From positions 496,001-560,000 of the forward strand of contig OZ220698.1 of the NCBI GenBank assembly GCA_965116555.1: a DNA stretch of 64,000 bases, read 5' to 3'. The notes beneath the pieces are model-generated. The model saw nothing but the letters and a program-made list of their open reading frames with translations. It searched no databases and was not told the DNA's origin. Made by a program: the position numbers and the translations under genes. Source of the DNA: DAOUJH01 sp965116555 (GTDB lineage: Bacteria; Chloroflexota; Dehalococcoidia; Lucifugimonadales; QGNO01). Positions 44,989-53,567 of the stretch are shown here, in pieces (position 1 is the first letter of the stretch; each line of letters opens with the position of its first letter).

Positions 44989-45963
44989 CTACTCTATCCC
45001 CATCTCCGCTTTGACTTCCCGGACGGCGTTGACCATGTTGCGCAGCTTGGCTATGGACTCCTCTTCGGTGCGGGTCTTCAGGCCGCAGTCGGGATCGATG
45101 AACAGGCGGTCGGGCGGGAAGACCTGGAGGCCCCTCATGATGCCCTCCTTTATCTGTTCTTCGTCCTCCACCACGTGGCTGTGAACGTCTGTGACGCCCA
45201 TGGAAATCCCCTTGCCGGTGGGGCGCTTCGCAAGCTCGTCTAGGAGGCCATAGTTGCTGTTGGACATTTCAAGGTCGAGGTTGTCCACCGGCAGGTTGAC
45301 GAGCTGGTCGTATACGGCGAAGAAGTCGCCGTAGCAGATGTGGGTGAAGGTGTATGCATCCAGGCCGTCGGTAACAATGCCTAGGGCGCGAGACGCCATC
45401 TCCATTTCGTCGGGACGCGTGGAGATGGCCGGCTCGTCTATCTGGATATACTTGGCGCCGGCCTTCTGCAAAGCCATCGCCTCATTGTGGACGACGGCGG
45501 CAAGGTCCATGACGAACTCTTCGCGGGAAGGGTAGTGCTCGTTGAATGACCAGTCGGCGATGGTGTAGGGGCCGGTGAGCATCCCCTTGATTGGTTTGTC
45601 GGTGAGGGACTGGGCGTACTTCCACCAATCCACCGTCATCTCGGCGTTGCTGGATACGGGGCCAATGGCAATGGGCTTGCGGTAGTACCGGTTGCCGTAG
45701 GAGCGTACAAGGCCGCTGATTTTGAAGCCCTGCATATGCTCAGAGAAGTAGGTAACCATGTCGCCGCGGTACATCTCGCCATCGACAAGGATGTCAATGC
45801 CAATCTCCTCCTGCACGCGGATCCAGTGCTCCGTGGCTTTGCGCCCCAGATTATCAAGTTCGTCCTGGTCTATCTGGCCTCTGGCGAACTGGGTGCGCGC
45901 CCTGGTGAGGTAGGAAGGCTTGGGAAAGCTGCCTACGGAGGTGGTTAGAAGTCCTTTTGTCAC
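44989..45963 (-). CDS. Core MetE-like methionine synthase (folate-domain-less), canonical zinc set
   Basis: A 324-residue TIM barrel equivalent to the C-terminal half of MetE. The zinc ligands are intact: H208 and C210 (FTHICYGD), E232 (LDLEMSNS) and C293 (DPDCGLKTR). The N-terminal half that binds methyltetrahydrofolate in MetE is absent. Stand-alone core MetE proteins in Dehalococcoides and archaea take the methyl group from methylcobalamin-type corrinoids, so a corrinoid-dependent methionine synthase is the best guess. The start is a GTG with AGGGG upstream. It is second in a tandem pair, 64 bases after its paralogue. Confidence 0.85.
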   Translation of the reverse strand: MTKGLLTTSVGSFPKPSYLTRARTQFARGQIDQDELDNLGRKATEHWIRVQEEIGIDILVDGEMYRGDMVTYFSEHMQGFKISGLVRSYGNRYYRKPIAIGPVSSNAEMTVDWWKYAQSLTDKPIKGMLTGPYTIADWSFNEHYPSREEFVMDLAAVVHNEAMALQKAGAKYIQIDEPAISTRPDEMEMASRALGIVTDGLDAYTFTHICYGDFFAVYDQLVNLPVDNLDLEMSNSNYGLLDELAKRPTGKGISMGVTDVHSHVVEDEEQIKEGIMRGLQVFPPDRLFIDPDCGLKTRTEEESIAKLRNMVNAVREVKAEMGIE

Positions 45964-46027
45964 GTTTATTACCCCTGTTCTAGTGCGGCTGTATAAGCAA
46001 TTGTATCGAAACGGCCAAGCGCTGTCT

Positions 46028-47002
46028 CTAGGACAGCGCCTCCTGGGCGGCGCGGGCGCCTTCCACAAGCCGGGCCAGCTTCTGCCTGGCGTTCTGCCTG
46101 GGCAGAAAGTCCAGGCCGCAGCTGGGGCTGAGGTGTAGCCTGTCAAGGCTGACGTGCTCCGTAACCCGGTGCACCGCCGCTACTATTTCATCCACCTGTT
46201 CAAGGCGCGTGTTGCGGGCGTCTAGCAGGCCTATGGCCAGCTCCTTGTCCTGGGGGAAACCGTCCAGCAGGTCGAAGTTGGCGGGGCCCCAGGCGAAATC
46301 GAGCCCTATGACGTCGAACGGCAGTTGATACAGGCCAGGCACAAGTCCGGAGACGTCCCGGAAATAGATGCAGACCTCCGTTTTGCAGGTGAGTCCCCGG
46401 GTGACCGCTTCCGATGCTTCTTCAAGCAGGGGAAACTCGTCCTTGTTCATGATAATGGCGGGCTCATCGAACTGGATGATGGCAGCGCCCGCCTCCTCAA
46501 GGGCCAGGGCCTCTTTGTTCAGAGCGGCTGCTACGTCCATGACCATTGTTTTGAAGTTGGAATAGGCGCCCATTTGTGAGAGTTTGGCCAGCGTGTACGG
46601 ACCTGTGATAACGGCCTTGACCGGCTTGCTGCTGTGCTCCTGAGCGAACTTGTAATCGCGGACAAGGATGGGTTCACTCCACTTCAGGTTGGATTCGGCT
46701 ATGGGGTGACGGTAGTAGGTGTTGGAGTCGAAGTAGCGAATGAGGCCGTTGATGGAGAAGCCGTCGATCTTCCCCGCTATATAGGTCTGGCCGTCGTCCC
46801 AGCGAATCTGGCCGTCGGTGACAACGTCTATACCGGCATCGACCTGCTCCTGTATGACCTCCTTCGTTACCTCGTCCTCTACGCGGTGCAGTTCTTCCAG
46901 GGTGATTTTGCCCTGGTCGCGCTGGCCTATGGCGCCTCGCAGGCTTGGTGCCTTGGTGCCAGGGCCTATCTTTGGGTAGTTGCCGATGACTGTAGTTATC
47001 AA
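46028..47002 (-). CDS. Core MetE-like methyltransferase paralogue with altered zinc site
   Basis: A 324-residue paralogue of the next gene. ITGPYTLAKLSQ, IIQFDEPAII and LSPSCGLDFLPR match the core MetE family. The zinc set is changed: the HxC pair reads E209-V-C211, and the position of the conserved Glu reads D235 (GLDFAWG); only C211 and C295 remain. It may have a different metal geometry, methyl donor or acceptor. The start is TTG. It is first in the pair and has its own promoter. No cobalamin or SAM riboswitch is seen in the upstream bases. Confidence 0.82.
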   Translation of the reverse strand: MITTVIGNYPKIGPGTKAPSLRGAIGQRDQGKITLEELHRVEDEVTKEVIQEQVDAGIDVVTDGQIRWDDGQTYIAGKIDGFSINGLIRYFDSNTYYRHPIAESNLKWSEPILVRDYKFAQEHSSKPVKAVITGPYTLAKLSQMGAYSNFKTMVMDVAAALNKEALALEEAGAAIIQFDEPAIIMNKDEFPLLEEASEAVTRGLTCKTEVCIYFRDVSGLVPGLYQLPFDVIGLDFAWGPANFDLLDGFPQDKELAIGLLDARNTRLEQVDEIVAAVHRVTEHVSLDRLHLSPSCGLDFLPRQNARQKLARLVEGARAAQEALS

Positions 47003-47053
47003 GGGGGGTTCTCCAAGGGGATTAGGTATTGCGAGATAGTGTATCGGCCTTTA

Positions 47054-47082
47054 ATTTTATCCCAGGCCTATGGCGGATGCAA
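47054..47082 (-). promoter_or_regulatory. Promoter of the core-MetE pair
   Basis: On the minus strand: TTGCAT (47082-47077), a 17-base spacer and TAAAAT (47059-47054). The expected start near 47047 leaves a leader of about 45 bases, too short for a known riboswitch. Confidence 0.55.
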
Positions 47083-47140
47083 TCGGTAGTTGTGTCTGAG
47101 GGCTTTGGCTTCTGGCCGATGAACGGCTATTATTGGGAGT

Positions 47141-48286
47141 ATGAAACGAGTGATTCAAAGAGGCTCGCTGGCGCTGCTGGCCGCGGTTGTGGCGCTATCG
47201 GCGTGGGTGGGTGTGTCAGAACAGGGGAATACTGCCGTGAGGACGGCCCTTTTCTTACCGGAAATAGTCGGCAGGATACCGGTGAAACTGCAACCGTATC
47301 TGGCTAAGGAGCCGTTGTACCAACGGAGCGTGTTCCAAGCGGAGGACGGCAGGCTGATAGAGATGGACCTCTATGTACCGGACGACGATAAGACCCACCC
47401 GGCCGTGGTGCTCTTCTTCGGGGTCATACCGGCAAGCCGCGACGATCCACGGATAGTGGGTCTGGCCAACGGGCTGGCGCGTTCCGGGATGGTTGTCCTC
47501 ATACCGTGGTCGGAGGTGATGCTGACCGAGCGGAGGATGGAACCGGAGGCAGTGGAGATAGTGGCATCGGCGTACCTGTTCCTGGAGAACATGGAAGGGG
47601 TCGACAAGGAGCAGATAGGGCTTGCCGGGTTCTGCGTTGGAGCATCCTTTGCCGCACTGGCGGCACAGGATGAACGGATCAGCGACAGAGTGGCCTATGC
47701 CAACCTGTTCGGGGCCTACTATGACGCGCGCGACCTCATGGTGTCGGTGGCAAGCCGGAGCCGTGAGTACGACGGCTCCATACGGCCCTGGGAGCCAAGA
47801 GACGATACCCAAGAGGTCTTTACGCGGCACCTCATAGAGGCGCTGCCCGATACGGAGGAGCAGGAGGTCCTGAATCGCGTATTCCTGCATGGAGAGACCG
47901 AACCGGCAGGTTTGGCGGACTCGCTTTCCGAGTACGGCCAGGCGGCCTACCGCCTCCTGAAAGGCGTGGACAGGGATGAGGCGGAAGAGCTAATGCGACG
48001 GTTGCCGGAGAGCTTCCTGGAGGAGCTGGAGTCCATTTCTCCCAGTACCAGAATCGACCGGTTGGAAACACACGTGCTGCTGATGCACGATAGGGAGGAT
48101 ACAGCTATCCCGGCCGTGGAATCCAAGCGTATGGCGGAATCGCTGTCGGAAGGAAGCGTGTACTACACGGAGTTCTCCATATTCCAGCACGTTGACCCCA
48201 CGCGGCCGGTGCCGTTTCCTGAGCTGGTAAGGGAGATGGGGAAGCTGTACCTGCATATGTACAACGTAATGAGGGTGGCGGCTTAG
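47141..48286 (+). CDS. Dienelactone-hydrolase-like alpha/beta hydrolase with N-terminal signal/anchor
   Basis: A 381-residue protein. A hydrophobic N-terminal segment (about residues 8-26, SLALLAAVVALSAWVG) looks like a signal or anchor. DLYVPDDDKTHPAVVLFFGV begins the hydrolase fold. The nucleophile elbow is GLAGFCVGAS, with Cys instead of Ser, as in dienelactone hydrolases. The remaining triad is likely D (LMHDREDTAIP) and H (IFQHVDP). An inserted helical region lies at about 215-290. The substrate is unknown. Its probable place is outside the membrane. Confidence 0.8.
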   Translation: MKRVIQRGSLALLAAVVALSAWVGVSEQGNTAVRTALFLPEIVGRIPVKLQPYLAKEPLYQRSVFQAEDGRLIEMDLYVPDDDKTHPAVVLFFGVIPASRDDPRIVGLANGLARSGMVVLIPWSEVMLTERRMEPEAVEIVASAYLFLENMEGVDKEQIGLAGFCVGASFAALAAQDERISDRVAYANLFGAYYDARDLMVSVASRSREYDGSIRPWEPRDDTQEVFTRHLIEALPDTEEQEVLNRVFLHGETEPAGLADSLSEYGQAAYRLLKGVDRDEAEELMRRLPESFLEELESISPSTRIDRLETHVLLMHDREDTAIPAVESKRMAESLSEGSVYYTEFSIFQHVDPTRPVPFPELVREMGKLYLHMYNVMRVAA

Positions 48287-48357
48287 TGTATGGTTGGTTG
48301 GGGTTTGGGGTCGTGCTAGAATAAGCCGCAGCCGTTAACTTAATCTGGAGACGTGAA

Positions 48358-48855
48358 TTGCCCAGAAACTATTGGATGGTAGTGCTCACTCCTGAGAACT
48401 ATCTGGTTACCAAGGAGCAGGAGTTCAAAGTCCAGGGATTCAAGAGTTCGCAGCGCAAGAAAACTCAGCGTATAGAAGTCGGCGACCGCATGTTGTTCTA
48501 CATCAGCCGCATGCAGGTGTTTGCCGCGGCGGCCACGGTGACGTCTACCTTCTTTGAAGACCATAGCAAACTATGGAAGGACTACCACCCTGAAGAGGAC
48601 TTTCAGTACCGGGTGAATATAGAGCCCAACGTGGTCTTGGAAGAGGAGCAGTTCATAGACGCGCACCAAGTGGCTCCACGCATGGACTTCGTGAAGAAGT
48701 GGATCCCGGAGTGGTGGCCCCTTGCCTTTATTGGAGACCTGCACATTATCCCCAAGAAGGACCTGGCCTTCATTGAAGACGAGATGAAAAAGCTAACGTC
48801 TCGTGCCGGACGGAGAAGGGGCAGGTCCAGACGCAGGATGGGCGCCAGAGTTTAG
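48358..48855 (+). CDS. EVE (PUA-like) domain protein
   Basis: A 165-residue protein. NYWMVVLTPENYLVTKEQEF followed by KTQRIEVGDRMLFYI and FIDAHQVAPRMDFVKKW fit the EVE fold, which binds modified bases in RNA or DNA. The tail is very basic (SRAGRRRGRSRRRMGARV), in keeping with nucleic acid binding. The start is a TTG with GGAGA upstream. Its stop overlaps the stop of the convergent gene. Confidence 0.82.
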   Translation: MPRNYWMVVLTPENYLVTKEQEFKVQGFKSSQRKKTQRIEVGDRMLFYISRMQVFAAAATVTSTFFEDHSKLWKDYHPEEDFQYRVNIEPNVVLEEEQFIDAHQVAPRMDFVKKWIPEWWPLAFIGDLHIIPKKDLAFIEDEMKKLTSRAGRRRGRSRRRMGARV

Positions 48856-49190
48856 GGTATGGGTTTGCCCGCCAGCACGCGCTCCTTCTGCGACTCTGTT
48901 ATTACGGGAACAACCGTTACGGTGGAGCCGGTCTTCTCCGCCAGCCTTTCGTAGAGCTTTTCCGGGTTCGAGTTCTCTCCGCCGTGGAAGATGAACACCA
49001 TATCGGCGTCGCCTTTGGTCCAGAAAACGCCGATGAAGGTACCGCCGCCCAGGCCGGGGTCGGCCACGGCCTCACCTTTGGCTTCGATATCTCCGGCCCT
49101 GGCCAGTTCGCGGGCTATATCGTCCGCGGCAAGCTGTTGCTCTCCGAACCTGGGGCCGCTGAATTTCAGCAATCCTACGTAGTCGGGCAT
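48852..49190 (-). CDS. GYD-like small protein, copy 1
   Basis: A 112-residue protein that begins MPDYVGLLKFSGPRFGEQQ and contains DADMVFIFHGGENSNPEKLYE. Its start resembles the 103-residue protein at 49898-50209 (M-x2-aromatic-[IV]-G-L-x-K-aromatic), and the overall plan resembles ferredoxin-like GYD domains. A good AGGAGG ribosome site lies upstream. The function is unknown. It is the last gene of a three-gene operon around DUF1028. Confidence 0.7.
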   Translation of the reverse strand: MPDYVGLLKFSGPRFGEQQLAADDIARELARAGDIEAKGEAVADPGLGGGTFIGVFWTKGDADMVFIFHGGENSNPEKLYERLAEKTGSTVTVVPVITESQKERVLAGKPIP

Positions 49191-49200
49191 TGCAACCTCC

Positions 49201-49887
49201 TTAGATCATGTTTGGATACAGTATGGGGAACCCGCTGGTGCCCTGCAGATCGGGCCACGTCCTATCGTGATATTGGGGGTATATCATGCGGTACGCCTTG
49301 ACCGCGGCGCGAAGCTCCGCGATGGCGTTGTGATGGTCGTCCACGCGCACGTCCAGGAACGGGTTAGCGTCGGAACGCTTCCAATGGATCTGTATAGCTG
49401 CGGCCTGCCTGCCCCTGGAGTCGCCCCCCACTTCATCGGCGGCTTCGTGGCATCTGATAAGGCGTTCTTCCAGGGGAAGCCCGCTGCCCTCGGTAGCCTC
49501 GAAGGTGTCTCCGAATGCGTTGGCGACGTCCGGGCCGTACTTGGTGCCGGCGTAGCAGGCGTAGTTCGGGCCTACCCTCTCGCCGACGTTGCCTGAGCCG
49601 TACCCCGGGGATACCCAGACCGCAGGCGTACCGGCGCGGTCCAGCAAGCAATAGGCGCCCTGCCCGTCGCTTACGCTCTTCAAGGCGTCCATGGCCTCTT
49701 TGGCAGGGAATCCAAGCATCAGTAGGGCTATACCGCGCCGGCGCTGCGTTTCAACGCCGCTGCTGCCTAACATCCCCACTTCGCCCATACCCCTGAGCAC
49801 GCGGGAACCCACCGCGGGGTTCTTGGTTACCACCAGTCCGCCAAACTGACCGGTATTGGGGTCGTGACCAATAATGGTTATCGTCAT
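49201..49887 (-). CDS. DUF1028 family protein (Ntn-hydrolase fold)
   Basis: A 228-residue protein. TIIGHDPNTGQFGGLVVTKN, MLGSSGVETQRRRGIALL and the following SVSDGQGAYCLLDRAG match DUF1028. The family has an Ntn-hydrolase-like fold but usually no proven activity; an amidohydrolase role is assumed. It lies between two small GYD-like proteins with 10-base gaps, so the three form one operon. Confidence 0.85.
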   Translation of the reverse strand: MTITIIGHDPNTGQFGGLVVTKNPAVGSRVLRGMGEVGMLGSSGVETQRRRGIALLMLGFPAKEAMDALKSVSDGQGAYCLLDRAGTPAVWVSPGYGSGNVGERVGPNYACYAGTKYGPDVANAFGDTFEATEGSGLPLEERLIRCHEAADEVGGDSRGRQAAAIQIHWKRSDANPFLDVRVDDHHNAIAELRAAVKAYRMIYPQYHDRTWPDLQGTSGFPILYPNMI

Positions 49888-49897
49888 TGAACTCCTC

Positions 49898-50209
49898 CTA
49901 CAGTTTCCCCTGAATGTCCAGCTCTTTTTCCCATCTAATCATGGCGGGCATGACGCTTATCGTTGCGTTCTCTCTATCTCCCAGTGTGCGGAAGATATTC
50001 TCAGCGGTATCCGCATCAGGTGCTTCCAAAACAAAGAGCATATCCAGGTCACGGTTTTCACCGTGATTCCACACCAGTGTCAGGTAGTGAGCCCGCCCTT
50101 TCCCAATCTCCTCGGCTACGGCCCTTGCCGCCCACCCTGTGGCCAGTTCGTCTTCGCCGGAACGTTTGCTAGACTCGTTGTACTTCATCAAACCGATGAA
50201 ACTCGCCAA
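49898..50209 (-). CDS. GYD-like small protein, copy 2
   Basis: A 103-residue protein starting MASFIGLMKYNESSKRSGE and containing DLDMLFVLEAPDADTAENIF and FRTLGDRENATISVMP. It has the same start pattern and approximate fold as the protein at 48852-49190, but the two differ clearly in sequence. AGGAGG lies upstream. It is the first gene of the three-gene operon. The function is unknown. Confidence 0.7.
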   Translation of the reverse strand: MASFIGLMKYNESSKRSGEDELATGWAARAVAEEIGKGRAHYLTLVWNHGENRDLDMLFVLEAPDADTAENIFRTLGDRENATISVMPAMIRWEKELDIQGKL

Positions 50210-50328
50210 GTTGCGCCTCCTTTCATACGAGAGTTGGCGTCCATTATATACGGAATCACATCCTTATTTCTCACCTAGATTCTCCAGGGGTTTTTTGCCC
50301 CCCATTTGGTGTCCCGTCACTACAGTTG

Positions 50329-50356
50329 TTGACAGCGTTTTCTACGTGTGTATACT
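50329..50356 (+). promoter_or_regulatory. Promoter of the heme uptake operon
   Basis: A perfect TTGACA (50329-50334), a 16-base spacer and TATACT (50351-50356). The local DNA is much more AT-rich than its surroundings. The predicted start is near 50363, about 70 bases before the first ATG. Confidence 0.65.
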
Positions 50357-50371
50357 AATAAACTGGTTTAG

Positions 50372-50386
50372 ACCTATTAAATAGGT
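50372..50386. promoter_or_regulatory. Palindromic operator of the heme uptake operon
   Basis: ACCTATT-A-AATAGGT (50372-50386) is a perfect 7-bp inverted repeat with one central base. It lies about 9-23 bases after the predicted start, where a bound repressor would block transcription. An iron- or heme-sensing regulator is the natural guess. The sequence is not the classical Fur or DtxR box. Confidence 0.6.
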
Positions 50387-50431
50387 TTTTATGGTTTATC
50401 TACTACGGCCATACGGGGAGAGACCTCATAT

Positions 50432-51604
50432 ATGACTACAATTACTTGCTTCCTCAAGACACGTGTTTATGCCGCAGTTCTGATCGCCGTCCTCGGAGTG
50501 GCACTGGCCGCTTGCGGTGCAGACCCTGACCCTACTGCTACGCCAACTCCTACTGCACCTCCCGCGACACCAACCTCCCAGCCAGCGCCAACCCCTACTG
50601 CGCCTCTCTCGACGCCAACCTCCCAGCCTACGGCAACGCCTACCGCTCCTCCTCCTACGCCAACCTCCCAGCCCACGCCAACACCTACCGCTCCTCCTCC
50701 TACGCCAACCTCCCAGCCCACGCCAACACCTACTGCGCCTCCTGCAGGCCCAGTATTGCCCGCGACTGTCACGGATGTGGATGGCAATGAAGTCGTCGTA
50801 GAGGATATCAGCCGGATCGTCGTCCTAAATGGAGACATCACGGAGGTGATCTTCGCCCTTGGGCTCGGCGGCAATGTAGTCGCGGTCGATACCAGCGCGA
50901 CCTATCCTGCCGAGACTGCCGCACTTCCAAAGATTGGCTATCAGAGGAGCCTAAGCTCCGAGGGAATACTCTCTATGGCGCCAACCCTGGTCATTGGGAA
51001 TGAGACCGCCGGGCCGCCGGAGGTGCTGGAGCAGATCCGTTCTACAGGGACAACCGTGGTAATTCTGGAATCAGTGACCACGCTGGACGGAGCGGCCCGC
51101 AAGATCCGAGGAGTTGCACAAGCGCTCGGCGTTCCCAGCAAGGGAGAGCAAATCGCTGTGGAGCTTGAAGCACAGATCAATCAGGTCAAGACCCTCGCTG
51201 CAAAGGCCGAAGAACGCCCCACTGCTGTGTTCCTCTATATGCGTGGACTGGATGCGCTCTTCCTCATTGGACAGAACCACCTGAGCCACGAACTTTTCCT
51301 GGCCAGCGGTGCCGTCAGCGGCGCGGAGGTCGCTGGCGTGACCCAGCCGTTCATACCTTTGACTGCTGAATCCCTTGCCGTGGTCAACCCGGACTGCATC
51401 GTCGTGCTCACCGCGGGGCTTCAGTCGGTCGGAGGGCGCGAGGGACTCGTCGGCTTCCCGGGTGTCGCACAGACTGCCGCCGCGGAGGAGGGGTGCATAC
51501 TGGACTTTGACGATCAGTACTTTGGTGGTGGCGGGCCACGCATGGGTCAGGTGTTGATGGATCTGCTGCGGGCATTCCATCCTGACCTGGCGCCGGCTGG
51601 ATGA
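50432..51604 (+). CDS. hmuT: Heme ABC transporter substrate-binding lipoprotein (HmuT-like)
   Basis: A 390-residue protein. The signal peptide ends at the lipobox ALAAC (Cys28). A Pro/Thr stalk of four 15-residue repeats follows (about 39-104). The periplasmic-binding domain (PBP class III) shows RIVVLNGDITEVIFALGLG, PKIGYQRSLSSEGILSM, STGTTVVILE and AGLQSVGGREGLVGFPG; these resemble HmuT heme-binding proteins. It captures heme at the cell surface for HmuUV. Siderophore or cobalamin is an alternative substrate, but the downstream heme-degrading gene favours heme. It overlaps the permease by ATGA. Confidence 0.88.
   Translation: MTTITCFLKTRVYAAVLIAVLGVALAACGADPDPTATPTPTAPPATPTSQPAPTPTAPLSTPTSQPTATPTAPPPTPTSQPTPTPTAPPPTPTSQPTPTPTAPPAGPVLPATVTDVDGNEVVVEDISRIVVLNGDITEVIFALGLGGNVVAVDTSATYPAETAALPKIGYQRSLSSEGILSMAPTLVIGNETAGPPEVLEQIRSTGTTVVILESVTTLDGAARKIRGVAQALGVPSKGEQIAVELEAQINQVKTLAAKAEERPTAVFLYMRGLDALFLIGQNHLSHELFLASGAVSGAEVAGVTQPFIPLTAESLAVVNPDCIVVLTAGLQSVGGREGLVGFPGVAQTAAAEEGCILDFDDQYFGGGGPRMGQVLMDLLRAFHPDLAPAG
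50546..50742 (+). repeat. 45-base tandem repeat coding the Pro/Thr stalk
   Basis: Four full 45-base units (50546-50725) and a partial fifth encode TPTAPPxTPTSQPxP. Units 3 and 4 are nearly identical, a sign of recent expansion. Copy number may differ between strains. Confidence 0.8.
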
Positions 51605-52713
51605 TGGCATCCATGGCAGGCAGAGCCCTGACGCGTCTGCGCATTGTTCGACGCGCGTCGATTCGACGCTCGGATTCCTCTCGACTGGCGACGTCGACTC
51701 TGCTGGGCGTCATGTTTGCCCTCTTCTTCGTAGCCCTGTTTGCCAACGTGGGAATGGGAGCAGTCGAAATTCCACCTGCTCAGGCAGTAGCAATCGTTCT
51801 TAGCCATGCAGGCGTTGACGCGGGAATCCAGTTTGAACCTAGAACCGATGCAATATTGTGGAACATACGCCTTCCGCGAGTTGTTCTGGGTATACTGGTA
51901 GGCGGCAGCTTGGGTGTGGCAGGAGCCGCTCTCCAAGGCGTCTTTCGAAACCCACTGGCGGAGCCTGGCATCATTGGAGTATCCAGTGGAGCCGCCGTCG
52001 GAGCGGTTGGCGCAATCGTCCTCGGGTTCACCCTATTTAACACCTATAGCGTCGCGGTGGCGGCATTCCTATGCGGTCTTCTTGCCACCATGGTGGTCTA
52101 CATGGTAGCCAGGGCATACGGTCAGACTGCGGTGACAACGCTGATACTTGCCGGTATCGCCGTAAACGCCACCGCCGGCGCATTCACTGGCCTTTTGATA
52201 TTCGTCGCGGACGATGACCAGTTGCGTAGCATCACATTTTGGACTCTGGGCCACGTTGGAGGAGCCACTTGGACGGTGGTCAGCTCGGTCATCCCATTCT
52301 TCCTAGTTGGCCTGCTTCTGCTGCCGTTCTGGTCCCGCCCATTGAACCTCCTCACTCTGGGAGATAGGGAGGCTAGACATATGGGAGTGTCCACGGAGCG
52401 TGTGCGCGTAGGCGTCATTGTCCTGAGTGCGCTCATCACTGGCGCGGCCGTTTCGGTGGCCGGCATCATCGGCTTTGTAGGTCTCGTAGTGCCTCACGTC
52501 ATAAGGCTCATTGCTGGGCCGGACCATCGCTTCCTTCTGCCTGCCAGCATCCTTGGGGGAGCCACTACACTGTTGCTGGCTGATCTCGTCGCCCGCACCG
52601 TAGTGATCCCCGCTGAGCTTCCGCTCGGCGTAGTGACCGCAATGATTGGTGGGCCGTTTTTCCTATGGCTGGTCCACCGAACGCGCTTGAATTGGGGAGG
52701 AGGCATGGAATGA
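51601..52713 (+). CDS. hmuU: Heme/iron ABC transporter permease (FecCD family)
   Basis: A 370-residue membrane protein with about 9-10 helices. RLPRVVLGILVGGSLGVAGA, GVFRNPLAEPGIIGVSSGAA and ITGAAVSVAGIIGFVGLVVPH are FecCD signatures. The N-terminal ~30 residues are basic and probably cytoplasmic. The ATG overlaps the hmuT stop, and the gene end overlaps the ATPase start, so all three are made together. Confidence 0.92.
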   Translation: MMASMAGRALTRLRIVRRASIRRSDSSRLATSTLLGVMFALFFVALFANVGMGAVEIPPAQAVAIVLSHAGVDAGIQFEPRTDAILWNIRLPRVVLGILVGGSLGVAGAALQGVFRNPLAEPGIIGVSSGAAVGAVGAIVLGFTLFNTYSVAVAAFLCGLLATMVVYMVARAYGQTAVTTLILAGIAVNATAGAFTGLLIFVADDDQLRSITFWTLGHVGGATWTVVSSVIPFFLVGLLLLPFWSRPLNLLTLGDREARHMGVSTERVRVGVIVLSALITGAAVSVAGIIGFVGLVVPHVIRLIAGPDHRFLLPASILGGATTLLLADLVARTVVIPAELPLGVVTAMIGGPFFLWLVHRTRLNWGGGME

Positions 52714-53555
52714 GCCCGGCCCTAAGAGCGGACTGCGTAAGCTACGCGACGCAAGGCAGAACTCTCCTGCATAAGGTGGCATTGGACCTCCACGCCGGCG
52801 AAGTGCTGGCAGTCGTAGGCCCCAACGGCGCTGGCAAATCTACTCTCTGCGGCGTCTTGACGGGAGACATTGCGCCTACTGAAGGCGCAGTAGAGGTGTG
52901 CGGACGGCCCTTGAAAGCCACCAAGACAACGGCCCTGGCACGGCTGCGATCTATGCTAATCCAGAATACTCACATGCGCTTCCCATTCACCGCGCGTGAA
53001 GTGACGCTGATGGGCAGGTACCCTTATCTCTCTCGATGGAGGTCGCCCACTGAGACCGACTTTGCAATAGTTGAAGGCGCTATGCAGAGCACAGAGGTAC
53101 TCCATCTGGCTCAGCGTATCTACCCCACTCTTTCCGGGGGAGAGCAGCGACGAGTTTCGCTGGCGCGCGTCCTTGCCCAGGACACTCCCCTGATCTTGTT
53201 GGACGAGCCCACGACCGCCTTGGACATAGGTCATCAGCAGTTGGTCATGTCGCTGTGTAGAAAACTCGCCTATGAGGGGCGGGCCGTTCTCACGGTGCTC
53301 CACGATTTGAATCTCGCCAGTGCATATGCGGACAGAATCGTAGTCATGTTGGAGGGCCAAGTGGTCGCGGTTGGCAGTCCTGAGGAGGTCATCCGCTCGG
53401 AACTGTTGTCCGCCGTGTTTAACCAGCAGGTCATGGTCATTCCGCATCCCCAGACCTACAAGCCCGTTGTGCTGGCGTCGTTTAATTCTGTGCAGGGAGA
53501 GAAAGCCCACATTCTCCATGCAGAGCAGCCTGGAAACGTCATAATCCCAAACTGA
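52710..53555 (+). CDS. hmuV: Heme ABC transporter ATP-binding protein (HmuV-like)
   Basis: A 281-residue ATPase from the ATG at 52710 (ATGA overlap). The longer frame from 52665 lies inside hmuU and is rejected. Walker A is GPNGAGKSTLCGVL, the signature LSGGEQRRVSLAR, Walker B LILLDEPTTALD. The MLIQNTHMRFPFTAREVTLM segment is the HmuV-type Q-loop. It energises heme import. Confidence 0.92.
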   Translation: MSPALRADCVSYATQGRTLLHKVALDLHAGEVLAVVGPNGAGKSTLCGVLTGDIAPTEGAVEVCGRPLKATKTTALARLRSMLIQNTHMRFPFTAREVTLMGRYPYLSRWRSPTETDFAIVEGAMQSTEVLHLAQRIYPTLSGGEQRRVSLARVLAQDTPLILLDEPTTALDIGHQQLVMSLCRKLAYEGRAVLTVLHDLNLASAYADRIVVMLEGQVVAVGSPEEVIRSELLSAVFNQQVMVIPHPQTYKPVVLASFNSVQGEKAHILHAEQPGNVIIPN

Positions 53556-53567
53556 AAGGAGAGAGCT

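Noticed and set aside
47003..47140. SAM or cobalamin riboswitch upstream of the core-MetE pair
   Set aside because: The leader from the predicted promoter is only about 45 bases, and no B12-box or SAM-I core could be found.
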